A DNA stretch of 56,358 nucleotides from Novosphingobium clariflavum. Lineage in GTDB: Bacteria > Pseudomonadota > Alphaproteobacteria > Sphingomonadales > Sphingomonadaceae. The translations under genes were made by a program, and so were the position numbers. The notes below the pieces were generated by a model. It had not been told where the DNA came from. It ran no database searches and saw only the letters and a program-made list of their open reading frames with translations. Every line of letters starts with the position of its first letter. Positions within the stretch are counted from its first letter, which is position 1. Below are positions 1-8,122 of this stretch, one piece after another. The stretch covers positions 1 through 56,358 of the forward strand of contig NZ_JAPCWC010000024.1 in assembly GCF_026420865.1 (NCBI RefSeq). The letters are read 5' to 3'.

Positions 1-1501
1 GCAGGCCGATGCGCGGGGCGAAGAAGGTCTTGTCGTAGCGGATGCCGTCGCGAAGATCGGCGTTTTCGACGGCCCGGTCGGTGATGCGAACGTCGCGATA
101 GATCGAGATCACCGACAGGCCGGTCGACAGCCAGCTCCCGTCGAGGAATTCCAGTTCGTTGCCCAGCGCCAGCACGGAATCGCGTGATCCGTCGTACTGG
201 GTACGCTGGTGGAACACCCAGTCGCTGCGGTCGCCGGTATCGGCGGGGGAACTGGTCGTGTAGTAGCGCGCGTCCCCGCTTACGAGGCGGACGTCGCTGA
301 GCACGAGGGTGGTCTTGCTGGGCCTGCCGAACAGGGTATCGCCGCTACGGGTGTAGCGCAGCGAGTTGTTGATGTCGGTATAGCGCCAGAGGCTGGGCTG
401 GAGCGTTCCCTTGGCCACGAACAGCGGGTAGTCGTTGTAGCTGATACCGTATTCGAGTTCGGAATCGTCGTCGAAGGCGTAGGTTGCCTTGAAGCCGATC
501 ATCGTCGTGCCCTTGGCGCGGCGCTGGCCCCAGTCGTTGGGGTTCTGGGAAGGATCGTCCTTGAGCTGGGCCCTGGTCAGCGTGCCGCCGTAATGGAGCT
601 GGCCCTGGTCGAACCGGCCGATCAGGCGCAGCGTCAGCTTGTCGGTCACCTGATAGCCGATGTTGGCCACCGCATCGTTGCGCCAGGTCTTGGTATGGTC
701 CTGAAAGCCCTTGCGATCGGTGCGGGCAAGCGTGACGTAGTAATCGCCCTTGCCGTTATCGAACGTGCCGCCCTGGCTGAGCTGCTCCTTGAACGAGCCG
801 AAGCTGCCGCCCTCGAAATGGGCTGTGAAGCCGGGAGCCGAGCGGCCGGTGTGCGTCACGAAATTGATCGCGCCGCCAAGGGCCGTCGCAGCGTAATCGA
901 AGGCATTGGCACCATAGAGCACTTCGGTGCGCTGGTACCCGGTGGTGTTGAGGCGGTCTTCATGCAGACCGGCGACGCCGCTGATCGTCAGGCCGTCGAC
1001 CAGATATTTGAGGCCGATGGAATTGCCGCCATAGAAGACCCCGGCGCCGGACCCGCGGATCGAAACCTTGTTGGCGGTGCTGCCGCTGGTGGCCTGGGCC
1101 AGAATGCCGGGCTGGAAGGACAGCGTATCCTCCAGATTGGCTGCGCGGCCGCGTTCGATCTCCTTCGCGTCGATCACGGCGGTGGTGCCCGGAACGGCCT
1201 GCAATGCCTCTGCGGCCTTGCGAAGGGCATTGTCCTTCGTGCCGACGACGGTGATCTGGCTCTTGCCGTCGCCGCTGGGATCTTCATTGTCGGAGGCTTC
1301 GGATGCCGCAGTGGTGGCGGTGGTTTCCGCGGCCAGTGCCGGGGCAGCGGAAAGGGCCAGTAAGGCGCTGCCGCCGAGAAACGACATGGCCGAACGGCGG
1401 CGAGAGGCGGTGATGCGGCGATCGGCACCAGGGATGTTTTCAGGCAAGGCCGACAGGCCGTGCTGATGGGAATCCAATCCCGTCGGGGGGCTGAGAAACA
1501 C
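1..1501 (-). CDS. TonB-dependent outer-membrane receptor, partial (C-terminus beyond left edge)
   Basis: This is an energised outer-membrane transporter of the FecA/iron-complex class. Reading the minus strand from GTG at 1501 gives 500 codons with no stop; the gene runs off the window. GGAGG lies six bases before the GTG. The N-terminus carries an arginine-rich stretch and then a signal peptide ending near SAAPALAAE. A TonB-box-like ITVVGTK follows, then a plug domain with the conserved VSIRGSG, YLVDGLT, TEVLYGANAFDYAATALGG and INFVT segments, and then barrel strands. An internal ATG at 1387 would give a shorter signal peptide. The ligand cannot be read from sequence. A divergent TetR gene and two operator-like palindromes upstream suggest local control by that regulator rather than only by iron. 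Confidence 0.9.
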   Translation of the reverse strand, partial: MFLSPPTGLDSHQHGLSALPENIPGADRRITASRRRSAMSFLGGSALLALSAAPALAAETTATTAASEASDNEDPSGDGKSQITVVGTKDNALRKAAEALQAVPGTTAVIDAKEIERGRAANLEDTLSFQPGILAQATSGSTANKVSIRGSGAGVFYGGNSIGLKYLVDGLTISGVAGLHEDRLNTTGYQRTEVLYGANAFDYAATALGGAINFVTHTGRSAPGFTAHFEGGSFGSFKEQLSQGGTFDNGKGDYYVTLARTDRKGFQDHTKTWRNDAVANIGYQVTDKLTLRLIGRFDQGQLHYGGTLTRAQLKDDPSQNPNDWGQRRAKGTTMIGFKATYAFDDDSELEYGISYNDYPLFVAKGTLQPSLWRYTDINNSLRYTRSGDTLFGRPSKTTLVLSDVRLVSGDARYYTTSSPADTGDRSDWVFHQRTQYDGSRDSVLALGNELEFLDGSWLSTGLSVISIYRDVRITDRAVENADLRDGIRYDKTFFAPRIGL

Positions 1502-1655
1502 GAAAACCTCCAGAGAAGCAGTTGCGAGCTGACGTCGGGGTGACGCCGAGCCGGCCATGCATTCTGCGCGAGGCACCCGACCGGCAGGATGGGCGAACCT
1601 CCGCTCAGAATCGGTTCCCTTCGAAGGGTCTTCCGGAACTTGGCAATCGGTGTGC

Positions 1656-1671
1656 TGTACCGATCGTTCTA
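1656..1671. promoter_or_regulatory. Operator-like site, copy 1 (TetR/TBDR intergenic)
   Basis: The sequence TGTACCGATCGTTCTA shares the 13-base core ACCGATCGTTCTA with the site at 1774-1789. It sits between the divergent TBDR (start 1501) and TetR gene, on the TBDR side. The core is close to palindromic around CGATCG. A role as binding site for the adjacent TetR protein is inferred. Confidence 0.6.
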
Positions 1672-1773
1672 TCTCAACCATTTCGGTGGAGATTTGCGAG
1701 AAAGTTTTCCGGTGGGTTGAATTAGATTTTATTTCATGGCGTCATGTTGATCCGCATCGGATGCCCATATAGA

Positions 1774-1789
1774 TAGACCGATCGTTCTA
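1774..1789. promoter_or_regulatory. Operator-like palindrome, copy 2 (TetR/TBDR intergenic)
   Basis: TAGACCGATCGTTCTA is a 16-bp near-perfect palindrome (14 of 16 positions symmetric) centred on CGATCG. It lies upstream of the TetR gene and repeats the core found 118 bp to the left. Paired copies flanking a divergent promoter fit an autoregulating TetR repressor that also controls the neighbouring TBDR. Confidence 0.65.
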
Positions 1790-1856
1790 ATTTGAAGCCG
1801 ATTGATTGGATCTGGCCAAATCGGCTAAAGTCCGCATATGCGCGGGGTTCGTGGAC

Positions 1857-2513
1857 ATGACGGGGGAACCGGTAGAGGGAATGACAAGCTTGTTGCCTAC
1901 TGCCGCACCATGGGAGCGGCGCCTTGATGCGGTCAGCGTGGTGGAGCGATCGCTTTCGCCCAAGATGGCGATCCTTGATGCCGCGATCCGCCTGTTCTGC
2001 CGGGATGGAATAGGGGCAACCGGAATCGATGCGGTCGTGCGTGAGGCGGGCGTCGCGCGGATGACGATCTACAATCACTTCGGCTCGAAGGACGGGTTGG
2101 TGGTCGCCGCCCTGGAGCGGGAAAGCGCGGCATGGCGGACGTGGTTCTTTGCGCGGCTTGCCGCGCTTCAACTGCCGCCGCGTGAAAAGCTCTTGGCGGT
2201 TTTCGACATTCTGACGGAATGGTTCGAACGCGACGATTACTTCGGGTGCGCGTTGATGAATGCGGTTTTGGAGGTGCGCAACAACAGCGAAGCGCTGATG
2301 GCAGTCACCATGGCGCACAAAAAGCCAGTTTTGGAACAATTGCGCGCGATTGCCGTAGCAGCCGGGGTCCGCGATCCGTTTCGCTTTACGGAACAATTCG
2401 ATCTCATCATGAACGGCGCGATCGTCAATGCGTTGTTTACTGGCAGCACGAACCCCGCCCAAGATGCCAAAAGTGTCGTTGCTGCATTAATCGATACGCA
2501 AATCCAGGCTTAG
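1857..2513 (+). CDS. TetR/AcrR family transcriptional regulator
   Basis: A one-component DNA-binding repressor of 218 residues from the ATG at 1857. The N-terminal helix-turn-helix is clear: ILDAAIRLFCRDGIGATGID, then VVREAGVARMTIYNHFGSKD (about residues 38-80), followed by an all-helical ligand domain (WFERDDYFGCALMNAVLE, typical of TetR proteins). An upstream in-frame TTG at 1806 would add 17 residues, but it lies close to the operator and has no good ribosome site. An ATG at 1881 is also possible. The stop codon TAG (2511-2513) is the first base triplet of a dispersed repeat. Divergence from the TBDR and the shared palindromes suggest that it controls that receptor. The inducer is unknown. 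Confidence 0.88.
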   Translation: MTGEPVEGMTSLLPTAAPWERRLDAVSVVERSLSPKMAILDAAIRLFCRDGIGATGIDAVVREAGVARMTIYNHFGSKDGLVVAALERESAAWRTWFFARLAALQLPPREKLLAVFDILTEWFERDDYFGCALMNAVLEVRNNSEALMAVTMAHKKPVLEQLRAIAVAAGVRDPFRFTEQFDLIMNGAIVNALFTGSTNPAQDAKSVVAALIDTQIQA

Positions 2514-2540
2514 GTCGTCAACTCATAAACGGCACCATCT
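2511..2540 (-). repeat. Dispersed repeat, left half (TTTATGAGTTNACG type)
   Basis: Read on the minus strand, this segment is GGTGCCGTTTATGAGTTGACGACCTA. It is nearly identical to 13901-13928 and to 55704-55735. Its end coincides with the stop codon of the TetR gene. It belongs to a repeat family with copies or half-copies at five places in the window. Confidence 0.75.
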
Positions 2541-2604
2541 AGGCGCCCAAATGGCGAACAGATCGGGCCGAAGTTGCCGCCGGGCGGGCTTCTTTCAAGG
2601 CGCA

Positions 2605-2775
2605 GCAACGCTGCCGGCGCCGCTTGCAGGACAACCCCTCCGGGGCTGGAGGCAAAAGCCGCCCCTTCGGCGTCGGCTCGGCTTGAAGTATCGACATACT
2701 CCTGCGCCTTACCTTCTTGAATTGACGGCTTTTGCCTCCAGCCGTGGCGATGCGGAATTTGTCCACGCCGCCTAG
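2605..2775. repeat. Composite repeat with perfect 18-bp inverted repeat
   Basis: This 250-bp gap between the TetR gene and the next TBDR holds no convincing gene. GGCTGGAGGCAAAAGCCG at 2644-2661 is matched by its exact reverse complement at 2726-2743, with a 64-base loop, so the transcript could form a long stem. The left flank (about 2605-2655) matches 47403-47446 in inverted orientation. The right end, GCGGAATTTGTCCACGCC followed by GCCTAG (2752-2775), matches 47446-47469 at 23 of 24 bases. The final CTAG overlaps the TBDR stop codon at 2772-2774. The element may also serve as a terminator. Confidence 0.75.
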
Positions 2776-4901
2776 AAGCTGACGCCCAGCGTGCCGCGAA
2801 CCGTGCGCGGGGCGCCGTAGTAGGCCTGGTCCCACTGCAGGCTGGTCCAGTACTTCACGTCGGTCAGGTTATCTAGGTTGACCGCCAGCGAGACGTTGTT
2901 CGTTACCTGATAGCGGGCCATCAGGTCGACGATCGCATAACCGTCCTGCTCGATGTAGTCGTTGTGGATCTTGCTCTGGTATCGGGCCGAGGCGCCCATT
3001 CGCAGGGCGGGGAGGAACTGCGGCGTGTAGGTCGCGGACATGCGCAGGGTGTGGCGGGGGATGAAGGCGCGGGCGTTGTTGCCGTCATCGTCCTCGATGT
3101 CGGTCCAGGCATAACCGCCCGAAACCTGGAAACCGGGCAGGACTTCACCGGCCAGATCGACCTCGACGCCGTGCGATCTTGCGTTCACGCCTTGGTAGAG
3201 GGTCTGCCCGAGATCGGCGTCGAAACCGATCGATTCAGCGACATTGTCTTCGCGGGTCTTGAAGACGGCCACGGCGGCGGTGAGCTTGCCGTCATTCCAC
3301 TCGCCCTTGAGGCCAGCCTCGTACGTCTCGCCTTCAAGCGGATCGATGTTCGAGCGATCGGCCGTCAGATAGACTTGCGGGCTGAAGATCGTGGCATAGC
3401 TTGCATAGGCGGTGATGTTGCCGGCGAGGTCGATGGTCAGGCCCGCGAACGGCAGGAACCTGGTCTTGTCGAAGGCATAAGGCGTATCGTAGCTGGTCCC
3501 CGTGCGCCTGGCGTTGGTCACATTGGCGCCCAGCATGACCTTGAGCGGATCGGCCAGCGACAGGCGGATGAGGCCATAGGCGCTGGTGATCTTGGTCGTG
3601 TAGTCGGCCGTGACGCTGTAATCGCCCCAGTTCGGGTAGGGGAACGAGCCTTCGAAGGCAGTATTGCCCGGAAGCGGGGTGCCGATGGCATCGGCATCGA
3701 TCGATTCCTGCTCGACCAGGCGGGATTCGCCGTAGTTCACGCCCAGAACCACGTCATGTTCGCGCCCGGCGACATTGATCTTGCCGGTAATGTTGGCGTC
3801 CAGCGTCGTCTCGCGCAGCTTGTCGAGATAGGCGCCGGGGTAGGCGACCAGCTCGGTCTCGCCGTCGACCTCGCCGTAATAGACGTAGAACAGCCTGGAA
3901 TCCTGATTGCGCGCGCGGCGCAGGACGGAGACCTTGCCGGTCCAGCCGCCGCCGAAATCGTGGGTGATGTCGCCGAACAGGTTGCGGTCGAGCGAGTACC
4001 ACTTCGACCAGGGCTGTGCCGAATTGGTCGAGCGCGGGTAAGTGGCGGGGGTGCCGTCGGCATTGGTGAAGGGCAGGGCGCCCCAGCTCACGCCGCGCGG
4101 ATCGCTTTCCTGCCAGGAATAGCCGACCGTCGCGACGGTGTCCGGGCCGAGATCGGCGGCGGCGACGCCGTACAGCGTGAGGCGCGAGGTGTGGTAGTAA
4201 TCGAGGTAGGAATCGCCGTCCTGATAGGAGCCGACGAAGCGCGTGCGGATCGAGCCGTCCTCGGTGAGCGGGGCGTTGACGTCGACATCGCCGCGCACCT
4301 CGTTGTAGGAGCCGTAGCTGAGGCTGGCATAGCCGCCGAGGTCCTTGGCCGGGCGCTTGCGCACGAAGTTGATCGCCGCGGACGGATTGCCGGTCTGCGA
4401 CAGCAGGCCGGTCGCGCCGCGCACGACATCGACACGCTCGAAGATCGAGGTGTCGATCTGGCCGTTCTGGAGGCCGTAGCTGAGCGGCTGGCCAATGCCG
4501 TCGAACTGGAAGTTGACGATGTCGAAGCCGCGCGCGTTGTAATAAGTGCGGTCGGTCTCGGCGCTGTCGACGTTCACGCCGGTGGCGCGGCGCAGCAGGG
4601 TGTCCACGGTGTTGAGGCCGAAGTCCTCGATCTGGGCGCGGGTGATGACCGCAACCGCCTGCGGGGTTTCCCTTAGCGAAAGGTCGAGGCGGGCGGTGCT
4701 GCCCTGCGCGCCGACGACATAGTCCTGCGGCACCGAGCCGGTGACGACGATGTCACGGTCGGACTTCTTGCCGGCCGCTTCGGCGTCATCGGCATGCGCC
4801 GGGATCGGCAGCAGGGCGCTGCATGCCATGACGGCCAGCGCGCAGCGCGATGCGCCGGTGCGGTTGAATGTGCTGTTGTGGCGCCCCTCGGTGTCGATCA
4901 C
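2772..4901 (-). CDS. TonB-dependent siderophore receptor (FhuE/FpvA/FoxA type)
   Basis: An outer-membrane ferric-siderophore receptor of 709 residues. The start is GTG at 4901, with GGAGGG five bases upstream. A signal peptide ends near PIPAHAD, a TonB-box-like DIVVTG follows, then the siderophore-receptor plug hallmarks LRETPQAVAVITR, YYNARGF, RVDVVRGATGLL and NPSAAINFVRKRP. The barrel shows GETYEAGLKGEW, and the protein ends with the expected aromatic residue (GVSF). LRETPQ plus NPSA and RKRP are typical of the siderophore group rather than of sugar-type TBDRs. A Fur-box-like sequence at 4923-4941 supports iron repression. The upstream gene is divergent, so this is probably a single-gene unit. 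The specific siderophore is not readable. Confidence 0.93.
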   Translation of the reverse strand: MIDTEGRHNSTFNRTGASRCALAVMACSALLPIPAHADDAEAAGKKSDRDIVVTGSVPQDYVVGAQGSTARLDLSLRETPQAVAVITRAQIEDFGLNTVDTLLRRATGVNVDSAETDRTYYNARGFDIVNFQFDGIGQPLSYGLQNGQIDTSIFERVDVVRGATGLLSQTGNPSAAINFVRKRPAKDLGGYASLSYGSYNEVRGDVDVNAPLTEDGSIRTRFVGSYQDGDSYLDYYHTSRLTLYGVAAADLGPDTVATVGYSWQESDPRGVSWGALPFTNADGTPATYPRSTNSAQPWSKWYSLDRNLFGDITHDFGGGWTGKVSVLRRARNQDSRLFYVYYGEVDGETELVAYPGAYLDKLRETTLDANITGKINVAGREHDVVLGVNYGESRLVEQESIDADAIGTPLPGNTAFEGSFPYPNWGDYSVTADYTTKITSAYGLIRLSLADPLKVMLGANVTNARRTGTSYDTPYAFDKTRFLPFAGLTIDLAGNITAYASYATIFSPQVYLTADRSNIDPLEGETYEAGLKGEWNDGKLTAAVAVFKTREDNVAESIGFDADLGQTLYQGVNARSHGVEVDLAGEVLPGFQVSGGYAWTDIEDDDGNNARAFIPRHTLRMSATYTPQFLPALRMGASARYQSKIHNDYIEQDGYAIVDLMARYQVTNNVSLAVNLDNLTDVKYWTSLQWDQAYYGAPRTVRGTLGVSF

Positions 4902-4922
4902 CGTTCCCTCCTGTTTGTGTGA

Positions 4923-4941
4923 CTGCGAGTCAATATCAATA
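4923..4941. promoter_or_regulatory. Candidate Fur box upstream of siderophore receptor
   Basis: CTGCGAGTCAATATCAATA lies 22 bases before the GTG start of the receptor. It resembles the alphaproteobacterial GCGA-type Fur motif and the better copy at 16211-16229 ahead of the second siderophore receptor. The role is inferred from the motif and the gene type. Confidence 0.55.
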
Positions 4942-5148
4942 AGGCGTGCTTGTCGGGCGGAAGCTGCGCCAAGTCAACATCATGGGGTGCCAACGGTACC
5001 GCGCGGCCTGTTTGTGTGGCGCCTTGGTCACTCCCTTGCAGCGCCAAGGTGCTGGCCCTCCGGCGCTGCCGCAGCTATCGGAAGGCATGAGCAGATACCC
5101 CGCGCGTTTTCAGCCTCTTGGTTCGTCCACCTTCCCCGGAGCCAGGCC

Positions 5149-5895
5149 GTGAGGTTTGACGGACAGACCGCGCTCGTCACCGGGGCGAGCGCCGGATTCG
5201 GGCGGGAAATCGCCGTGGCGCTGGCGGCGGAGGGCGCGACGGTGCTGGTCCACGGCCGCAGTCTGCAGCGGGCAGCGCCGGTGATCGCGGCGATCCGTGC
5301 CCAGGGCGGCCGTGCCTTCCCGGTGCTTTTCGATCTTGCCGAGGAAGCCGCGATGGACCGCGCGATTGCCGCCGCCCAGGCCGAGCACGGGCCGATCCGG
5401 ATACTCGTCAACAATGCCGGACACCGCGATCGCAGGCCGCTCGCCGAGCTGGAGCGGACCGCGGTCCGGCAGATGCTGGAGGTCAACCTCGTCGCCGCCT
5501 TCGAACTCGCCCGGGTGCTGGCTCCGGCGATGGGCGAGGGCGGGCGCATCGTCAACGTGACCTCGATCGCCGGGCAGATCGCGCGTTCGGGCGATGCCGC
5601 CTACACGATGGCCAAGGGCGGGCTCGAGGCACTGACCCGGGCGCTGGCCGCCGAACTCGGGCCCCGCCGGATCACCGTGAATGCGGTGGCACCGGGCTAT
5701 TTCGCAACCGAGGCCAATGCCGCGATGGTGGCCGACCCGGCGATTGCCGAGCACCTTGCCCGGCGCACCTCGCTCGGGCGCTGGGGGCGGCCCGAGGAGA
5801 TCGTCGGTCCGGTGCTGTTCCTGGCCTCGGCCGAGGCATCCTATGTCACCGGGCAGGTCCTGGGCGTCGATGGCGGGTATCTTGCACACTTCTGA
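5149..5895 (+). CDS. Short-chain dehydrogenase/reductase (SDR)
   Basis: A classical NAD(P)-dependent oxidoreductase of 248 residues. The start is GTG at 5149, placing the Rossmann strand (GQTALVTGASAGFG) at the usual distance from the N-terminus; the reading frame is open much further upstream, but that part has no SDR sequence. Hallmarks are the TGxxxGxG cofactor loop (residues 11-18), NNAG, the catalytic S139, Y152 and K156 (YTMAK), and the PG motif after ITVNAVAPGYF, ending in VDGGY. It is similar to the 3-oxoacyl-ACP reductase/gluconate 5-dehydrogenase group, but the substrate is not determined. Its 3' end overlaps the next gene by about 26 bases, suggesting translational coupling. Confidence 0.92.
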   Translation: MRFDGQTALVTGASAGFGREIAVALAAEGATVLVHGRSLQRAAPVIAAIRAQGGRAFPVLFDLAEEAAMDRAIAAAQAEHGPIRILVNNAGHRDRRPLAELERTAVRQMLEVNLVAAFELARVLAPAMGEGGRIVNVTSIAGQIARSGDAAYTMAKGGLEALTRALAAELGPRRITVNAVAPGYFATEANAAMVADPAIAEHLARRTSLGRWGRPEEIVGPVLFLASAEASYVTGQVLGVDGGYLAHF

Positions 5896-8119
5896 TCTTG
5901 CGAAGGCAGGCAAAGGCGCGGCGCGGGGGCTCTACGTCGCGACGATCCTGGTCGGCAGTTTCCTGCTGTTCCTCGTCCAGCCGATGGTCGCGCGCATGGC
6001 GCTGCCGCGTCTCGGCGGAGCGCCCAACGTCTGGAACAGCGCCATGCTGGTCTATCAGGCGCTGCTGCTGGCGGGCTATGGTTATGCCCATGCGCTGGGG
6101 CGGCTGTCGCTGCGCCGGCAGGTGCTGGTCCATCTTGCGCTGCTGGTGCTGGCGGGCCTGACCCTGCCGGTCGGTCTTGTCGCGCTGCCGCCGCTGCCGG
6201 GCCTGCCCGAGGCGCTGTGGGTGCCGCTGCTGCTGGGCCTCAGCATCGGCCCGGTGTTTTTCGTGGTTTCCGCGCAGGCGCCGCTGATGCAGCGCTGGTT
6301 TGCCGCCGATCCGCAGGCGGGGGCGCCATGGGCGCTCTATGCGGCGTCCAACCTCGGCAGTTTCGCGGGCCTGCTTGCCTACCCGCTCCTGGCCGAGCCG
6401 CTGCTGTCGCTGCGCTGGCAGAGCCTCGTGTGGACCGGCGGGTTTGCGCTGCTTGTCCTCCTTGTCGCGCTGGCCGGGGCGAGCCGCTGGTCGCGGCCCG
6501 GCGCGCATAGGCCGGTGGCGGCGGCGGCGGCGGCGGCGGGGCCTGCGCCCGGCTGGCGCACCGTGGGCCTCTGGCTGCTGCTTTCGGCCGTGCCTTCCGG
6601 GCTGATGCTCTCGACCACCACGCATCTCACCACCGACATCTTCGCGATGCCGCTGCTCTGGGTGATCCCGCTGGGGCTCTATCTGCTGAGCTTCGTGGTC
6701 GCCTTTGCAGACCGGCGCGGCCCCGTTCGGGCGGTGACCCGGATCGCGCCGGTGGTGGTGCTGTTCGCGGGCAGCTATGCGATGCTGTCGAATGGATCGG
6801 GCACGCTATGGGTCGCGGGCGGGACTTGCCTTCTGCTGTTCTGCGTGGCGATCGCGCTGCATGGCCGCCTTTACGACCTGAGGCCCGGCCCGGCGCAACT
6901 GACGCGTTTCTATCTCGCGATGTCGGCGGGCGGCGCGCTGGGCGGGGTGTTCACCGCGCTCGCGGCGCCGCTGCTGTTCGACTGGGCCTGGGAGCATCCG
7001 CTGCTGGTGCTGGCGGCGGCCCTGCTGATGCCGCTGGAGCCGCTGCTGCGCTGGTCCGAGGGCGACGCGATCGACCGCGGCCCCGCGCGCATCGCCCTTG
7101 TCATGCTGCTGGCTTTCGCGGGGTTCCTCGGCTGGCAGCTCGACCAATATGCACTGCGCGCGGAGGACGGGCTGGTCGCCATGGGGCTGACGATCTTCCT
7201 CGTCGGCACCGGGGTGATGGTCATGGCATGGCGCGCGGCCTTCGCGGCGGTGCTGGTGCTGGCGATGGTGGCGCAGGGCGGCATCTGGACGATCCGCGCC
7301 ACGCTGTCGGGCGAGCGGACGCGCAGCTATTTCGGCATTTACACCGTTCACGACCGCCAGGACGAACGCATGCGCACGCTGGCGCACGGCACCACGCTGC
7401 ACGGCGAGCAGTCGCTCGATCCCGCCCATGCCCGCGATGCGCTGACCTATTACGGCCCCGGTTCCGGTGTCTGGCTGGCGCTGGCGGCAACGCCGGCGAT
7501 CGCGGGGCCGCATGCGCGGGTGGGCGTGGTCGGCCTCGGTACCGGATCGCTCGCCTGCCGGGCGCGGCCGGGGCAGCGCTGGACGTTCTTCGAAATCGAT
7601 CCGGCGATCCTGCGCTTTTCGACCTCCGGAAAGTTCACCTATCTGCGCGACTGCACGCCGCAGGCACACGTCGTGATCGGCGACGCACGGCTGGAACTGG
7701 GCAAGCTGCCGCCCGCTGCGTTCGATGTGCTGGTGATCGATGCCTTTTCCTCGGACGCCATCCCCGTCCATCTGCTGACGCGCGAGGCGCTGGCGGTCTA
7801 TACCCGCGCGCTGAGCCCGCATGGCCTCCTGATGCTGCATATTTCCAACCGGTACATCGACCTCGAACCGGTGGTTGCCGCCAATGCGCGCGATGGCGGG
7901 CTGGCGGTGCTGTCGCGGCTGGACAACCCTGCCGACCGCGAACGCTACACGCCCTCGCGCTGGATCGCGCTGTCCCGCGAGGCTTCGGTGCTGGAGGCGC
8001 TGGTGCGCAGCAGTCCGGGCCATCCCTGGACACCGCTGGAGGATACCGGCGCCAAGGCATGGAGCGACGACCACGCCTCGATCCTGCCGTTCATCCGCTG
8101 GGAGAGTTTTGCCGGCTAG
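5870..8119 (+). CDS. Multi-pass membrane protein with C-terminal spermidine-synthase-like domain
   Basis: About 749 residues from the ATG at 5870, which lies inside the end of the SDR gene; TTG 5882 is an alternative. The first two thirds form about 10-14 hydrophobic segments (GLYVATILVGSFLLFLVQP, then LVYQALLLAGYGYAHALG and so on) interrupted by a low-complexity PVAAAAAAAG linker near residue 210. From about residue 550 a Rossmann methyltransferase-like fold appears: GVVGLGTGS, FEIDP, VVIGDARLEL and DAFSSDAIPVHLLT, matching polyamine aminopropyltransferase-like proteins. Fused spermidine-synthase-like membrane proteins of this kind are widespread but mostly uncharacterised, so I do not claim polyamine synthesis. 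Overlap with the SDR implies an operon. The 3' end is four bases from the stop of convergent vanR. Confidence 0.85.
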   Translation: MAGILHTSDLAKAGKGAARGLYVATILVGSFLLFLVQPMVARMALPRLGGAPNVWNSAMLVYQALLLAGYGYAHALGRLSLRRQVLVHLALLVLAGLTLPVGLVALPPLPGLPEALWVPLLLGLSIGPVFFVVSAQAPLMQRWFAADPQAGAPWALYAASNLGSFAGLLAYPLLAEPLLSLRWQSLVWTGGFALLVLLVALAGASRWSRPGAHRPVAAAAAAAGPAPGWRTVGLWLLLSAVPSGLMLSTTTHLTTDIFAMPLLWVIPLGLYLLSFVVAFADRRGPVRAVTRIAPVVVLFAGSYAMLSNGSGTLWVAGGTCLLLFCVAIALHGRLYDLRPGPAQLTRFYLAMSAGGALGGVFTALAAPLLFDWAWEHPLLVLAAALLMPLEPLLRWSEGDAIDRGPARIALVMLLAFAGFLGWQLDQYALRAEDGLVAMGLTIFLVGTGVMVMAWRAAFAAVLVLAMVAQGGIWTIRATLSGERTRSYFGIYTVHDRQDERMRTLAHGTTLHGEQSLDPAHARDALTYYGPGSGVWLALAATPAIAGPHARVGVVGLGTGSLACRARPGQRWTFFEIDPAILRFSTSGKFTYLRDCTPQAHVVIGDARLELGKLPPAAFDVLVIDAFSSDAIPVHLLTREALAVYTRALSPHGLLMLHISNRYIDLEPVVAANARDGGLAVLSRLDNPADRERYTPSRWIALSREASVLEALVRSSPGHPWTPLEDTGAKAWSDDHASILPFIRWESFAG

Positions 8120-8122
8120 GGC

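Noticed and set aside
1806..1856. TTG start extending the first TetR protein by 17 residues
   Set aside because: It has no ribosome site, lies close to the operator, and the extra residues do not resemble TetR N-termini.
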